From Beijerinckia indica subsp. indica ATCC 9039 (GTDB taxonomy: Bacteria; Pseudomonadota; Alphaproteobacteria; Rhizobiales; Beijerinckiaceae), in the NCBI RefSeq assembly GCF_000019845.1, contig NC_010581.1, forward strand, positions 3,348,501-3,412,500: a stretch of DNA of 64,000 bases. Reading direction: 5' to 3'. The notes under the pieces were generated by a model. That model searched no databases. It saw only the letters and a program-made list of their open reading frames with translations, and was not told the origin of the DNA. Made by a program: the position numbers and the translations under genes. Each line of letters begins with the position of its first letter. The first letter of the stretch is position 1. Shown here piece by piece: positions 18,246-26,570 of the stretch.

Positions 18246-18593
18246 ATGTCCATGATGGATTGGAATGTTTATCGTCAACAGGTCTTATCGGGGGTGAGTG
18301 ACATCGGCAAGCTCAGCCCGGAGACAGTGCGTGGCTATGTGCAACTTGGCAGCGCGGGCGCCAAGACGAACCATCTCGATGCCAAGACACGCGAACTCAT
18401 CGCACTCGCTTGCGCCGTCACTTTGCGTTGCGATGGCTGTATCACCGTTCACAGCGAGCAGGCGCGAAAACTCGGCGCGACCCGCGAAGAGGTCGCCGAA
18501 GCGCTTGGCGTGGCTATAGCACTGAATGCGGGGGCCGCTCTCGTTTATTCCACACGCACTCTGGACGCCTTCACGGCGGCTGGCGACATCTGA
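18246..18593 (+). CDS. Carboxymuconolactone-decarboxylase-family protein (AhpD-like)
   Basis: 115 residues with the CMD core: LDAKTRELIALACAVTLRCDGCITVHSEQARKLG contains the redox C-x-x-C and downstream His of AhpD-like alkylhydroperoxidases, followed by ATREEVAEALGVAIALNAGAALVYST. Likely a small helical peroxidase or thiol-disulfide protein. Start at ATG 18246 (MSMMDWNVYR), with GGAAGGAGAT 6 bases upstream; the frame is open further upstream without a ribosome site. Confidence 0.9.
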   Translation: MSMMDWNVYRQQVLSGVSDIGKLSPETVRGYVQLGSAGAKTNHLDAKTRELIALACAVTLRCDGCITVHSEQARKLGATREEVAEALGVAIALNAGAALVYSTRTLDAFTAAGDI

Positions 18594-18773
18594 GCAGGCC
18601 CGACGCGCAAATCAAAACGACTCAACCGATCCTTGCATCCCGCGCTTTCAAGAACCGTATCCTATTGATGATACGTGTTTCTTTATTTCCGCACCTTGCC
18701 GATGAGACTTGATCGCCTCCCAAACTCTGAGCGGATTCCACGGCGCGTGGCTCTTTCGAGATGGAGAATGACA

Positions 18774-19014
18774 ATGGCCTATCAGACCATTAATCCCTAT
18801 ACGGGCGAAACCGTCGCCACCTTTCCCGACGCCACGGACGCGGATGTTCGCATCGCGCTCGACAAGGCCCAGGCAGCCTTTCTACGCTGGAAGGAAACCG
18901 GTTTCGCTGACCGCGGCCGCATCCTACAGAAGGCGGCTGATCTGCTGCGCGCCAATGCCGATGGCTATGCCAGGCTGCTCACGCTTGAAATGGGCAAGCT
19001 CTTCGCGGAGGCCC
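18774..19014 (+). pseudogene. 5' fragment of a succinate-semialdehyde dehydrogenase-like gene
   Basis: Encodes about 80 N-terminal residues of an NAD(P)-dependent aldehyde dehydrogenase (MAYQTINPYTGETVATFPD, RGRILQKAADLLRA, LTLEMGKLFAEA), closest by eye to GabD-type enzymes. Homology ends at about 19014, where sequence from an SpvB-like gene in the opposite orientation begins. The catalytic domain is missing, so the product is inactive. Confidence 0.8.
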
Positions 19015-19359
19015 CTTGTCGGTCTTGCGCGTGATCGCGGGCAGCGAGAGCCTCCAGCCAAAGCCGAAGGGGCCGTTCCCCGCGCCGGAATCATAGGCAA
19101 GCGAGAGATTGGGACCGAAGCCGGAGCGCCCCCGGCTAGTGGTGATGGGCACTGCCATCCATCCCGTGCCGGCGACGGGATTGGCAGAGAATTTCTCGCC
19201 CATGCCACGAATGGCGCCGCCGCCCTTGGGCAGATTGACAACCGGTAGAGGGGACTCACGCGTAGACGCCGGCGCCGACGATGCACTGGCTGGCCCTTCC
19301 CGAGCCTGCCCCTCGCCTCCCCCCGTCCGACCGATCAAGACACCGTCCCATCGGCGCAA
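19005..19359 (-). pseudogene. 5' fragment of an SpvB/TcaC-like toxin gene
   Basis: Reverse-strand frame contains LPKGGGAIRGMGEKFSANP, then GRSGFGPNLSLAYDSGAGN and FGFGWRLSLPAITRKTDKG, the highly conserved start of the Salmonella SpvB / insecticidal Tc-toxin B-component family. It ends within 5 residues of KTDKG at the junction with the aldehyde dehydrogenase fragment. A full member would be over 1000 residues. It marks the former presence of a Tc/SpvB-type toxin locus. Confidence 0.75.
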
Positions 19360-19921
19360 ACACAGCGCCGCTCGCCAGGTCTGTTTTGTCGCTCGTGACC
19401 CGTGTAAGCGAGAGTCGAATTATGGTCTTGGCATCAGACATCCTCAAAGAGAGGAAGGCATCTCAAGCAATTCATTCGTCTACCTATTTTCTAGCATTGG
19501 TACGCAGCCCAATCAACCGCCACGGAGCCCGGTTCACCGCAATCCTGCCCCATCCCACCGGACAAAACAGGGCATCATTCCGGGCGCGTCCTTTTCCATA
19601 GAAATAGCCAAGAGGCATGTCGGGATCAGCTACAATCGGGAGAACCGGACATCCGAGCAAGTGGCGAAAGGGACATGATAGAGGCTCTGCCGGAATGGGC
19701 ATCGATGGGAGCGCCTTTCTTTACGAGCGTAACGAGCAATATTCTCCCGCTTGCAATGCCCGTTACCTCGGAGAGACACCGCGCCCGTCGCATATCACGA
19801 CGACTTCCTTGAGGTCCCGAGGAAGCTCTTGCTTGTTCGACGTATGGTGTCGGCAACTTCGTTTTGTATGCCCATGCCATCGTCACTGGCGGGCAGGCGG
19901 AGTTGGTGAACACCGCTTATA
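19360..19921. other. Unrecognised stretch after SpvB fragment
   Basis: About 560 bases with only short overlapping frames. A reverse-strand frame at 19626-19913 is open for 95 codons but resembles no family I know. The region lies between two gene fragments and an intact alcohol dehydrogenase gene and is probably decayed sequence. Confidence 0.4.
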
Positions 19922-20947
19922 TCACGTAACCACGACAAGTTTCCCCTTATGCGCTCTGCTTTTCAAGTCGGTAAGGGTAAGCGGAAGTGCATCGAAGGAG
20001 CGAACTTCGATAGGCGGCAATTGAAGTGCGCCAGTTTCAAGCATCTGGAACAACTCCGCACCAGCAAAGCGCCATTCTTGCCAGTCTTCGTCCGTGGCGT
20101 TTAGATGGACGCTGTTGAGAGCCACTTCATGCAGCGAAACGGCGGTGGTAAAGGCCGGCAGCGGATTTTCCTCGATCCGATCCTGAATGCAGATCAGATG
20201 TCCATTATAGCCGAGCATCGGGGCGAGCGTCTGGGCGTGCTCGCCGCTTACGGTGTCGAAGATCGCGTAAAGGCGACGTGGCCCCAAACTCTCCACGAGT
20301 CTGTCGCACCAGTTTGGATCGCGATAGTCGAAGACTCCCGTGATGCCGAGCGCCAGAAGCTTATCCCGATGGGCTGAAGCAGCCGTCACCCAAACGCGCC
20401 AGCCGCAGCGCGCGGCGAGTTGCGCGAGGATGGAGCCGACCGATCCGCCAGCGCCGGTTACGAGAACATCCCGCACCATCCGCCGAGGCACTTTCCGGAG
20501 GGCTTGCCAAGCCGTCAAACCGGGGCATGGCAATGCCGCCGCAACCACGTCTGCGACGCTGGCCGGAATCGGAAGGATGCTCCTGGCGTCGATTATGGTG
20601 AACTCTGCGAAGCTGCCATCGCGTGCAAGCGACTGGTGATAAGCGCCCCTCAAACCGATGGGCAGGCGTACGCCATCACCCGTCGCGGCGATGACGCCGA
20701 CCCCATCGACACCAGGGACATGGCCGGCCGACCATGCCGCATGACCCCATTCGATCATTTTCCAATCGACTGGATTGAGGCCAATGGCACTATTGGCAAC
20801 CAGAACCTCACCGGGAGTCGGAATTGGGCGGGTGCGTATCTCCAACCGCAGGCTCTGCGGTTCACCTTTATCAGGCCAAGCCCATACCTGATGCTTCTCG
20901 GGAAGCGATTGGATCACGAAAACCTCTTGAGAATGGCGAACTTTCAC
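19922..20947 (-). CDS. Zinc-binding-type alcohol dehydrogenase / quinone-oxidoreductase-like (MDR)
   Basis: Medium-chain dehydrogenase/reductase of the NADPH:quinone reductase type: GEVLVANSAIGLNPVDWKMI near the N-terminus, GVDGVGVI, nucleotide motif VLVTGAGGSVGSILAQLA, and a closing HKGKLVVVT. Structural zinc cysteines are not seen. The frame is open to 21007, but that longer start would overlap the palindrome at 20970-20993, so I suggest the GTG at 20947; the exact start is uncertain. Divergent from a LysR gene. Confidence 0.85.
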   Translation of the reverse strand: MKVRHSQEVFVIQSLPEKHQVWAWPDKGEPQSLRLEIRTRPIPTPGEVLVANSAIGLNPVDWKMIEWGHAAWSAGHVPGVDGVGVIAATGDGVRLPIGLRGAYHQSLARDGSFAEFTIIDARSILPIPASVADVVAAALPCPGLTAWQALRKVPRRMVRDVLVTGAGGSVGSILAQLAARCGWRVWVTAASAHRDKLLALGITGVFDYRDPNWCDRLVESLGPRRLYAIFDTVSGEHAQTLAPMLGYNGHLICIQDRIEENPLPAFTTAVSLHEVALNSVHLNATDEDWQEWRFAGAELFQMLETGALQLPPIEVRSFDALPLTLTDLKSRAHKGKLVVVT

Positions 20948-20969
20948 TTTCAAGAGATAGCGTCCACTA

Positions 20970-20993
20970 AGATATGATGGTAGGATCATATCT
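20970..20993. promoter_or_regulatory. Perfect 9-bp inverted repeat, probable LysR operator
   Basis: AGATATGAT - 6 bases - ATCATATCT, in the space between the divergent MDR and LysR genes, 24 bases before the LysR start. Size and position fit a LysR-type binding site. Confidence 0.6.
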
Positions 20994-21016
20994 CTGAAAT
21001 CAGACATCAGGTTTAC

Positions 21017-21892
21017 ATGATATCCAATGCTCTCGATCCTGATTTGCTGCGCGCCTATGTGTCAGTCTGCCGGCATGGCAGCCTCAGCCGTGCCGCCGAA
21101 CAGGCGGGACGCGCGCAATCGGCACTCAGCATGCAAATGCGCCGGCTGGAGGATTTGCTGGGGAAGCGCCTGCTGCGACGCACCGGCCGGGGTGTGATCC
21201 CAACCACGGAAGGCGAACTCTTCCTCGGCTATGCGACGCGCATCCTCTCGCTCGGAGAGGAAGTCGTCGCCCGGCTTGGCGAGCAGTCCACCAGTGATCC
21301 GATCCGCATTGGGCTTGCCGAGGAGATCGCTATCATCGTGCTTCCGGAAGCGTTGGGACAGCTCCGCCGCGCTTGGCCCGATCTGCACCTCGATATCGTC
21401 GTGGACCACAGCATTGCCATCTCCGACCGTTGGCGAGAGGGAGAACTCGATCTGGCGGTTGCGACCTGTTTGGCCTTTGCCGGTGACGCTGTCAGAAGCT
21501 GGGATGTCGAACTTCTCTGGATCGGGGGCATCGACTGCGAGCCTGATCCTGCACACCCCCTGGACATTATCGTTTATGCCGAGCCCTGTATTTGGCGCCG
21601 CCGAATGCTGGAAGCGCTGACTGAAATCGGTCGCGACCATCGGCTCACGTTGACCAGCCAAAGCATCAGCGCCATCCGCGCTGGAGTAGAGAGTGGACTC
21701 GGCGTAGCCCTGATGACCGCTGAATGTGTGCGGCCAGAGAAGATGCGTGTGCTGCCCACCTCGGCTGGTGTGCCGCCGCCTCTCATCGTTCAGTATGGGC
21801 TCTATGCTCCCGACCGACCCAATGTGGTGACGAAGGCCGCCATCGAATTGTTGGCGCGAAGTCTCCAAGCGCGATGGAGCAACTTTCCATAG
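21017..21892 (+). CDS. LysR-family transcriptional regulator
   Basis: 291 residues. N-terminal winged helix (LRAYVSVCRHGSLSRAAEQ, then QSALSMQMRRLEDLLGKRLLRRTGRG) and a LysR substrate-binding domain. It is divergent from the quinone-oxidoreductase-like gene and probably controls it through the palindrome at 20970-20993. Confidence 0.92.
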   Translation: MISNALDPDLLRAYVSVCRHGSLSRAAEQAGRAQSALSMQMRRLEDLLGKRLLRRTGRGVIPTTEGELFLGYATRILSLGEEVVARLGEQSTSDPIRIGLAEEIAIIVLPEALGQLRRAWPDLHLDIVVDHSIAISDRWREGELDLAVATCLAFAGDAVRSWDVELLWIGGIDCEPDPAHPLDIIVYAEPCIWRRRMLEALTEIGRDHRLTLTSQSISAIRAGVESGLGVALMTAECVRPEKMRVLPTSAGVPPPLIVQYGLYAPDRPNVVTKAAIELLARSLQARWSNFP

Positions 21893-21950
21893 TCCCCTAA
21901 CAGAATTCATCAAGACAGATTGCATTCCCATCGGGGACACCAAAATCTGT

Positions 21951-22952
21951 TCACTCGAATCCGGTGACAGGATGCGGCACATAGTCCGCCTCCAGCACCG
22001 CGATCTCGTCGTCGGTCAACACAGTCTCCAGCGCGGCTATGGCGTCGTCGAGGTGATGAGGTTTGGACGCGCCCACGATCGGTGCCGACACCTCGGGCTT
22101 GGCTAGCACCCAGGCAAGCGCCACCTGTGCCATCGGCACGCCACGCGAACGAGCCACGCGCTCGACCGCGCCGATCACCGCATTGTCCGCGTCTTCCGTT
22201 GCTGCATAGAGCGACCTGCCGAAAGCATCGCTCTCACTGCGTTTTGTCTGCTCGCCAGCGGGGCGTGTCAGCCGGCCACGGGCCATAGGACTCCATGGTA
22301 TGAGTCCCACGCCTTGGTCCTTACAGAGAGGGATCATCTCGCGTTCTTCCTCGCGGTAGAGCAGGTTGATGTAGTTTTGCATCGTGACGAAATGTGTCCA
22401 GCCATTTGCCCGCGCAATTTCCTGCGCCTTGGCGAACTGCCATGCGAACATTGAGGAGGCGCCGATATACCGTGCCTTCCCGGTCTTCACGATGTCGTGA
22501 AGGGCCTCCATCGTCTCTTCGATCGGGGTGCCATAGTCCCAACGATGAATCTGGTAGAGGTCAACGTAATCGGTTCCAAGACGTGTCAGGCTCGCGTCGA
22601 TCTCGGTCATGATCGCCTTGCGTGAGAGTCCCTTGCGGTTGGGAGCGGCGCCGCCCTCCAGCATACGTTCCGGGAAGAAGACCTTGGTCGCGATGACAAC
22701 CTCTTCGCGGCGGGTGAACTCTTTAAGGAGCTTGCCGACGATCGTCTCGGAGGTGCCTGCTGAATAGCTGTTTGCGGTGTCGAAGAAATTGATCCCCTGT
22801 TCGACCGCCCGCTTGATAATCGGTCGACTGTCAGCCTCTCCGAGGGTCCAACTGTGGACGCCCGCGTCTGGAACACCGAAGGTCATGCACCCCAAGCAGA
22901 GACGGGAGACATCGAGACCAGTCGAACCAAGTTTTACATAATCCATGGTCAT
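21951..22952 (-). CDS. Aldo/keto reductase
   Basis: 333 residues, NADPH-dependent carbonyl reductase of the AKR barrel fold. Catalytic residues are visible: FFDTANSYSAG (Asp, Tyr), IATKVFF (Lys) and YQIHRWD (His). The cofactor end PIVGASKPHHLDDAI is intact. It lies on the same strand as the MBL-tautomerase-DUF set upstream, separated by about 220 bases, so it may have its own promoter. Confidence 0.93.
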   Translation of the reverse strand: MTMDYVKLGSTGLDVSRLCLGCMTFGVPDAGVHSWTLGEADSRPIIKRAVEQGINFFDTANSYSAGTSETIVGKLLKEFTRREEVVIATKVFFPERMLEGGAAPNRKGLSRKAIMTEIDASLTRLGTDYVDLYQIHRWDYGTPIEETMEALHDIVKTGKARYIGASSMFAWQFAKAQEIARANGWTHFVTMQNYINLLYREEEREMIPLCKDQGVGLIPWSPMARGRLTRPAGEQTKRSESDAFGRSLYAATEDADNAVIGAVERVARSRGVPMAQVALAWVLAKPEVSAPIVGASKPHHLDDAIAALETVLTDDEIAVLEADYVPHPVTGFE

Positions 22953-23173
22953 TCCTTAGTGAGTGTCGCCAGCTTCGGCCCGCGAATAGATAAAACAGAT
23001 CAGTTGGATCGCGTTGATTTTCTCATCTCGGTGGCGAGGTCGAGGAGATTTTTCAGGGCCGCACTGCGATTGTGCAGCGACCATATAGCACTGAACCACG
23101 CCTATTCCGTGCCCCATTGCATCACGCCTACCGTTCCTTCGCCCTGCCTCAGCAAGTGGCGAACGCGCCGCGC

Positions 23174-24013
23174 TCATTCCTCATAAGCGACGCCATAGTT
23201 TCCGCCCGTTCGCTCAATGCGTGCGAAGCCGAGTTCACTAAGATGCATACCGGCGATCAGCAGCCGCTCCGAACTGACGAGATCCAGCAACCTCGACCGT
23301 GTCGCGGCTGCGAGATGTGAGTCCTGGTCGAACGCGATCGACACATCCGGGCGCGGAATCTGGATCTGAGGGAAATGGACAATATCTCCCCAGACCAGCA
23401 GATTCCGACCGCCGGATTCAAGACGATAGCCGGTGTGTCCGTCCGTGTGGCCCGGAAGCGGCACCGCTGTCATGCCGGGAAGCACCTCACCGGCATCGAA
23501 AGTGCGCAGTCTGTCGCGATACCCGTCGAACGCCTGACGCGCCACGAGGAAGTTGCCACGGGCACGCTCGGGCGCGCGGCTCAGATTACCGTCATCCTGC
23601 CAGAACGCGACTTCCCGATGATGGACGACAAGCTCGGCATTCAGAAAGACGGCTTCTCCTGAAGCGTCCATCAGCCCTCCGACATGATCGGGATGGGCAT
23701 GTGTCAGCAGGATTGCGTCGACCTCGGAAGGCTGGACGCCAGCCAGCAGCAAATTGGTCTTCAGGTGACCGCCCCATTGCTTGAAACCACCCGCTCCTGC
23801 GTCGATCAGGACCGCGCGACCGCCGCCACGCACCAGGTAGCAGTTGATATGGATCGAGGAATAATCCTTCACCCCCGCATTCTCTTGCATTCGGGAGGCG
23901 TCGGCCGGATCGATATTCGAGAGGAAGTCGAGGCTGGCGTGAAGATAGCCATCACTGATCGCGGTGATCGTCAAATCGCCGACCTGTTGGCTGGGAAATG
24001 TAAAACTGGACAT
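23174..24013 (-). CDS. MBL-fold metallo-hydrolase
   Basis: 279 residues with the metallo-beta-lactamase signature LLTHAHPDHVGG (HxHxDH), further metal ligands in PLPGHTDGHTGY and GDIVHFPQ. Such stand-alone enzymes often hydrolyse lactones or thioesters (AHL lactonase-like or alkyl-sulfatase-like); the substrate is open. It starts 20 bases after the tautomerase gene and is the third gene of an operon divergent from the LysR at 25083. Confidence 0.9.
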   Translation of the reverse strand: MSSFTFPSQQVGDLTITAISDGYLHASLDFLSNIDPADASRMQENAGVKDYSSIHINCYLVRGGGRAVLIDAGAGGFKQWGGHLKTNLLLAGVQPSEVDAILLTHAHPDHVGGLMDASGEAVFLNAELVVHHREVAFWQDDGNLSRAPERARGNFLVARQAFDGYRDRLRTFDAGEVLPGMTAVPLPGHTDGHTGYRLESGGRNLLVWGDIVHFPQIQIPRPDVSIAFDQDSHLAAATRSRLLDLVSSERLLIAGMHLSELGFARIERTGGNYGVAYEE

Positions 24014-24033
24014 CGTTTTCTCCAGACATCAGA

Positions 24034-24360
24034 TCAATTGCGTGCGTAAATGCTCGGCGCTGCATAGCCAAAGCAACGGATGCGGGCGGTGAGGCCGGTG
24101 TTACGCCTTATGGCGTCATCCAGCCCTTCCATGAATCGCTCCATGACCGGCGGCGTCCGAAATGGCTCAAGACGATATTGGATTTCCGCGAAGACAGGGT
24201 GCCCCCGACCGTGCCGAACAGCGACATAGATGACATGCACATTCACCAATGCGGCTTGGAGGATGCCCGTGCAGAGTTCGGCGCATTGCTCCGTGAGTTC
24301 GGCGAGTCCTTCGTCCGGCGGCATCCTGTCTGCGGGGATGAAGATCGTGACATTCGGCAT
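24034..24360 (-). CDS. Tautomerase-family protein
   Basis: 108 residues beginning MPNVTIFIPADRM. Pro-2, the catalytic base of 4-oxalocrotonate tautomerase-like enzymes once Met is removed, is present. The body (LTEQCAELCTGILQAALVNVHVIYVAVRHGRGHPVFAEIQYR) fits the beta-alpha-beta repeat of the fold. Substrate unknown. The upstream gene ends 6 bases away, so the two are co-translated. Confidence 0.75.
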   Translation of the reverse strand: MPNVTIFIPADRMPPDEGLAELTEQCAELCTGILQAALVNVHVIYVAVRHGRGHPVFAEIQYRLEPFRTPPVMERFMEGLDDAIRRNTGLTARIRCFGYAAPSIYARN

Positions 24361-24366
24361 CGGGAC

Positions 24367-24912
24367 CTACCGTGCCTTCTCGAAGGCAGCGTCATCGTCA
24401 CTCGTCAATTGTGTCGTCATCGGCGCATAGACATGGACATCTTCCGGTAGGTGCTCGATGTCAGGCGTCTTGGTGCGCTCCAGCTTGGCGAGCCAACGGT
24501 ATTCCGGAAATTTCTCCATAGCGACCGCGTGCATCGCGTATGGGGTGAGGCCCAGCCGGATCAGAGGCTCGGGGCCTTTTGCGCTCGATGCTAGATATTC
24601 GCCCTCACCAATTGCTGGCGCTCGATCGACGCCGCCATAGAGGTTTCGATGCCAGTCAGTGATGTGCTGCTGCCAGCGTGCGAAATTGCCCCCACCCTTT
24701 TGGCGATATTCTTCACCCGTCAGGACGTCGAGGCCATCGATCGAATGAATGGCGAGATAGACGGGACAGCCACGGCTCAACGCCTTGAAACGCTGCGAGG
24801 TGTGGAAGCCGTTCACCGAAATGAGGGCTGGCAGTTTGTCCAGGCTGTAGAAGTCGTTCCACTCTGCTTCGCTGCCTGGATCGGCAAAGCTGCATTCTAC
24901 CGTATAGATCAT
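24367..24912 (-). CDS. Unassigned protein, possible dimeric alpha-beta barrel
   Basis: About 181 residues from the ATG at 24912 (MIYTVECSFADPGSEAEWN). The opening, an initial strand then WNDFYSLDKLPALISVNGFHTSQRF, resembles EthD/DUF4286-type ferredoxin-like barrels that act on small organics; the family call is tentative. It is the first gene of a probable operon (this gene, tautomerase, MBL hydrolase) opposite a LysR regulator, which suggests breakdown of a small organic acid or lactone. Confidence 0.6.
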   Translation of the reverse strand: MIYTVECSFADPGSEAEWNDFYSLDKLPALISVNGFHTSQRFKALSRGCPVYLAIHSIDGLDVLTGEEYRQKGGGNFARWQQHITDWHRNLYGGVDRAPAIGEGEYLASSAKGPEPLIRLGLTPYAMHAVAMEKFPEYRWLAKLERTKTPDIEHLPEDVHVYAPMTTQLTSDDDAAFEKAR

Positions 24913-25004
24913 CGCACCGCCTTCGGCCGCAAGCACGGGGGCTTGCGGCCGTGTTCATCATTGATATTTAGTCACGATAAACTGCAGATATCTGCCTATA
25001 TATC

Positions 25005-25036
25005 GATATTTGATCATGCTTCAGTGATCTAATATC
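25005..25036. promoter_or_regulatory. 32-bp near-perfect palindrome, probable LysR operator
   Basis: Arms GATATTTGATCA and TGATCTAATATC pair at 11 of 12 positions around an 8-base spacer. It lies between the divergent LysR (25083) and the operon starting at 24912, with a further TTGATATTTA half-site at 24961. Typical place for a LysR regulator to control both. Confidence 0.65.
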
Positions 25037-25082
25037 AATATGACGGTGATCGAATGCCGAACCATCATGTCGGGAGCCACCC

Positions 25083-25961
25083 ATGCGCCGCAAGATTCCC
25101 AGCAATTCCGCACTCATGGCGTTCGAGGTGTCGGCTCGTCATGGAAGCTTCGCCCGCGCGGCCGACGAACTAGCCCTGACCGAAGGAGCGATCAGCCGCC
25201 AGATAGGCCGGCTGGAAGCCTTCCTCGGCATCACGCTGTTCGAGCGGGTCGGTAATCGTGTCCGGCTCTTGCCGAATGGAGAGCGCTATGCCGTTCAGGT
25301 TCGCGAGTCACTCGACCGGCTTGAGCGTGATAGTCAATATCTGATGGGGCAGCCCAGCGACGGCGCAAGCCTCGACATCGCCACCATCCCGACCTTCGCC
25401 GTGCGCTGGCTCATCCCCCGTTTGGCGCGGTTTCAGGAGAAGCACCCGAACATTACCGTGCATCTCGCCGAACGGATGGAGCCTTTTGTCCTTGCCGGAA
25501 GCGGTTTCGACGCTGCGATCCATTTCGAGCATCCTGCGTGGTCGGGAATGAGAACGCACCGTCTGTTGCACGAGACGTTGGTTCCGGTTTGCCATCCGGC
25601 ACTCCTCGGTGAAGAAGGGGCGAAATCCCTGGATGAATTGCCGCGCCTTCATCGACGCCAGAACCCGGACGCCTGGCAACGCTATGCACAGGAAACCGGG
25701 ATCGCGTTGACCAATCCTGCGATTGGTGCCCGCTACGATCTGCACTCCATGCTCATCGAAGCTGCTTTGGCTAGGCTTGGAGTGGCGCTGGTGCCGCGTC
25801 TCTACATCGAAGCAGAGCTGGCGGATGGCCGCCTAGTCGCTCCCTGGCCAGATGGCGTGTCGATCTCCAAAACCTTCTGCCTCATCCTGCCGGAGCCGAT
25901 CCAGTTGAGTGACGGTCCAATACAGGTTTTTGCAAATTGGCTTCTCAAGGAAACGCGGTGA
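25083..25961 (+). CDS. LysR-family regulator (GcvA-like)
   Basis: 292 residues. N-terminal HTH (LMAFEVSARHGSFARAADELALTEGAISRQIGRLEAFLG) and a substrate-binding domain with AVRWLIPRLARFQEKHP, typical of the GcvA/AmpR subgroup. It faces the DUF-tautomerase-MBL operon and probably regulates it through the palindrome at 25005-25036. Confidence 0.92.
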   Translation: MRRKIPSNSALMAFEVSARHGSFARAADELALTEGAISRQIGRLEAFLGITLFERVGNRVRLLPNGERYAVQVRESLDRLERDSQYLMGQPSDGASLDIATIPTFAVRWLIPRLARFQEKHPNITVHLAERMEPFVLAGSGFDAAIHFEHPAWSGMRTHRLLHETLVPVCHPALLGEEGAKSLDELPRLHRRQNPDAWQRYAQETGIALTNPAIGARYDLHSMLIEAALARLGVALVPRLYIEAELADGRLVAPWPDGVSISKTFCLILPEPIQLSDGPIQVFANWLLKETR

Positions 25962-26118
25962 GAAGCAACTTGCGGGCCTCGCTCAAGAGGACGAAGGCCG
26001 GTCGCCCTGTTTCCATTAAGACTTGCCTTATAAGCATGGGCAAAGCTGATAGCAGAGGCCCCTGCCCATATCGATGTAAAGATTTTATCGCAATCGTGAT
26101 GGCATCGAATGCAGGGGT

Positions 26119-26442
26119 TCAGAGAGGCTCTTCTTCTGCCGGCTTCGTCTGCAAGAGAGGCGAAACCGAATAGTTTTTCGGCGCCAATGCCAGAGCCAGG
26201 AAGGCACTGGCTTCACTCGTCGGCGGTTGCTTGAACCAAAGCATCTCGATCGCTCGGTTGACGCCATTTATTTCGACATCTTCCAAATGCCCGATCGTTT
26301 CGATCTGCATTGTCGGAATGTCTATCCAAGACTGCCCGCGTACGTTGTTGCAGAAAGCAAGCGCCGATGCGCTGCTCTTCTCTTTATCTACAAGTCCTAA
26401 GAGCGGCTTGTCTCCAAGATTACTCTTGGCCTGAATTCTCAA
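26119..26442 (-). CDS. Hypothetical protein
   Basis: 107 residues, no recognised family. The stretch SWIDIPTMQIETIGHLEDVEI and AIEMLWFKQPPTSEASAFLALALAP looks like a folded protein rather than an antisense frame, but no signal peptide, motif or good ribosome site is seen. It lies between LysR and the uptake module, transcribed away from the latter. Confidence 0.4.
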   Translation of the reverse strand: MRIQAKSNLGDKPLLGLVDKEKSSASALAFCNNVRGQSWIDIPTMQIETIGHLEDVEINGVNRAIEMLWFKQPPTSEASAFLALALAPKNYSVSPLLQTKPAEEEPL

Positions 26443-26529
26443 TGCAGGGTTGTAAATTCATGTGCTGTTCAACGCGCCGCAACCGTTCTACCAATTCGCT
26501 GATCAGGACACCATGGCCGAGTTGTTTCC

Positions 26530-26553
26530 AGTTATATTGACAAATATATAACT
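26530..26553. promoter_or_regulatory. 8-8-8 inverted repeat upstream of uptake module
   Basis: AGTTATAT - 8 bases - ATATAACT, ending 17 bases before the ATG of the binding-protein gene and enclosing a TTGACA. Position and symmetry suggest a repressor operator over the promoter. The GTTATA/TATAAC halves recall Fur/Zur-family sites, but the 10-base spacing between them does not match the usual consensus. Confidence 0.5.
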
Positions 26554-26570
26554 TTATCTACAACACGGCA

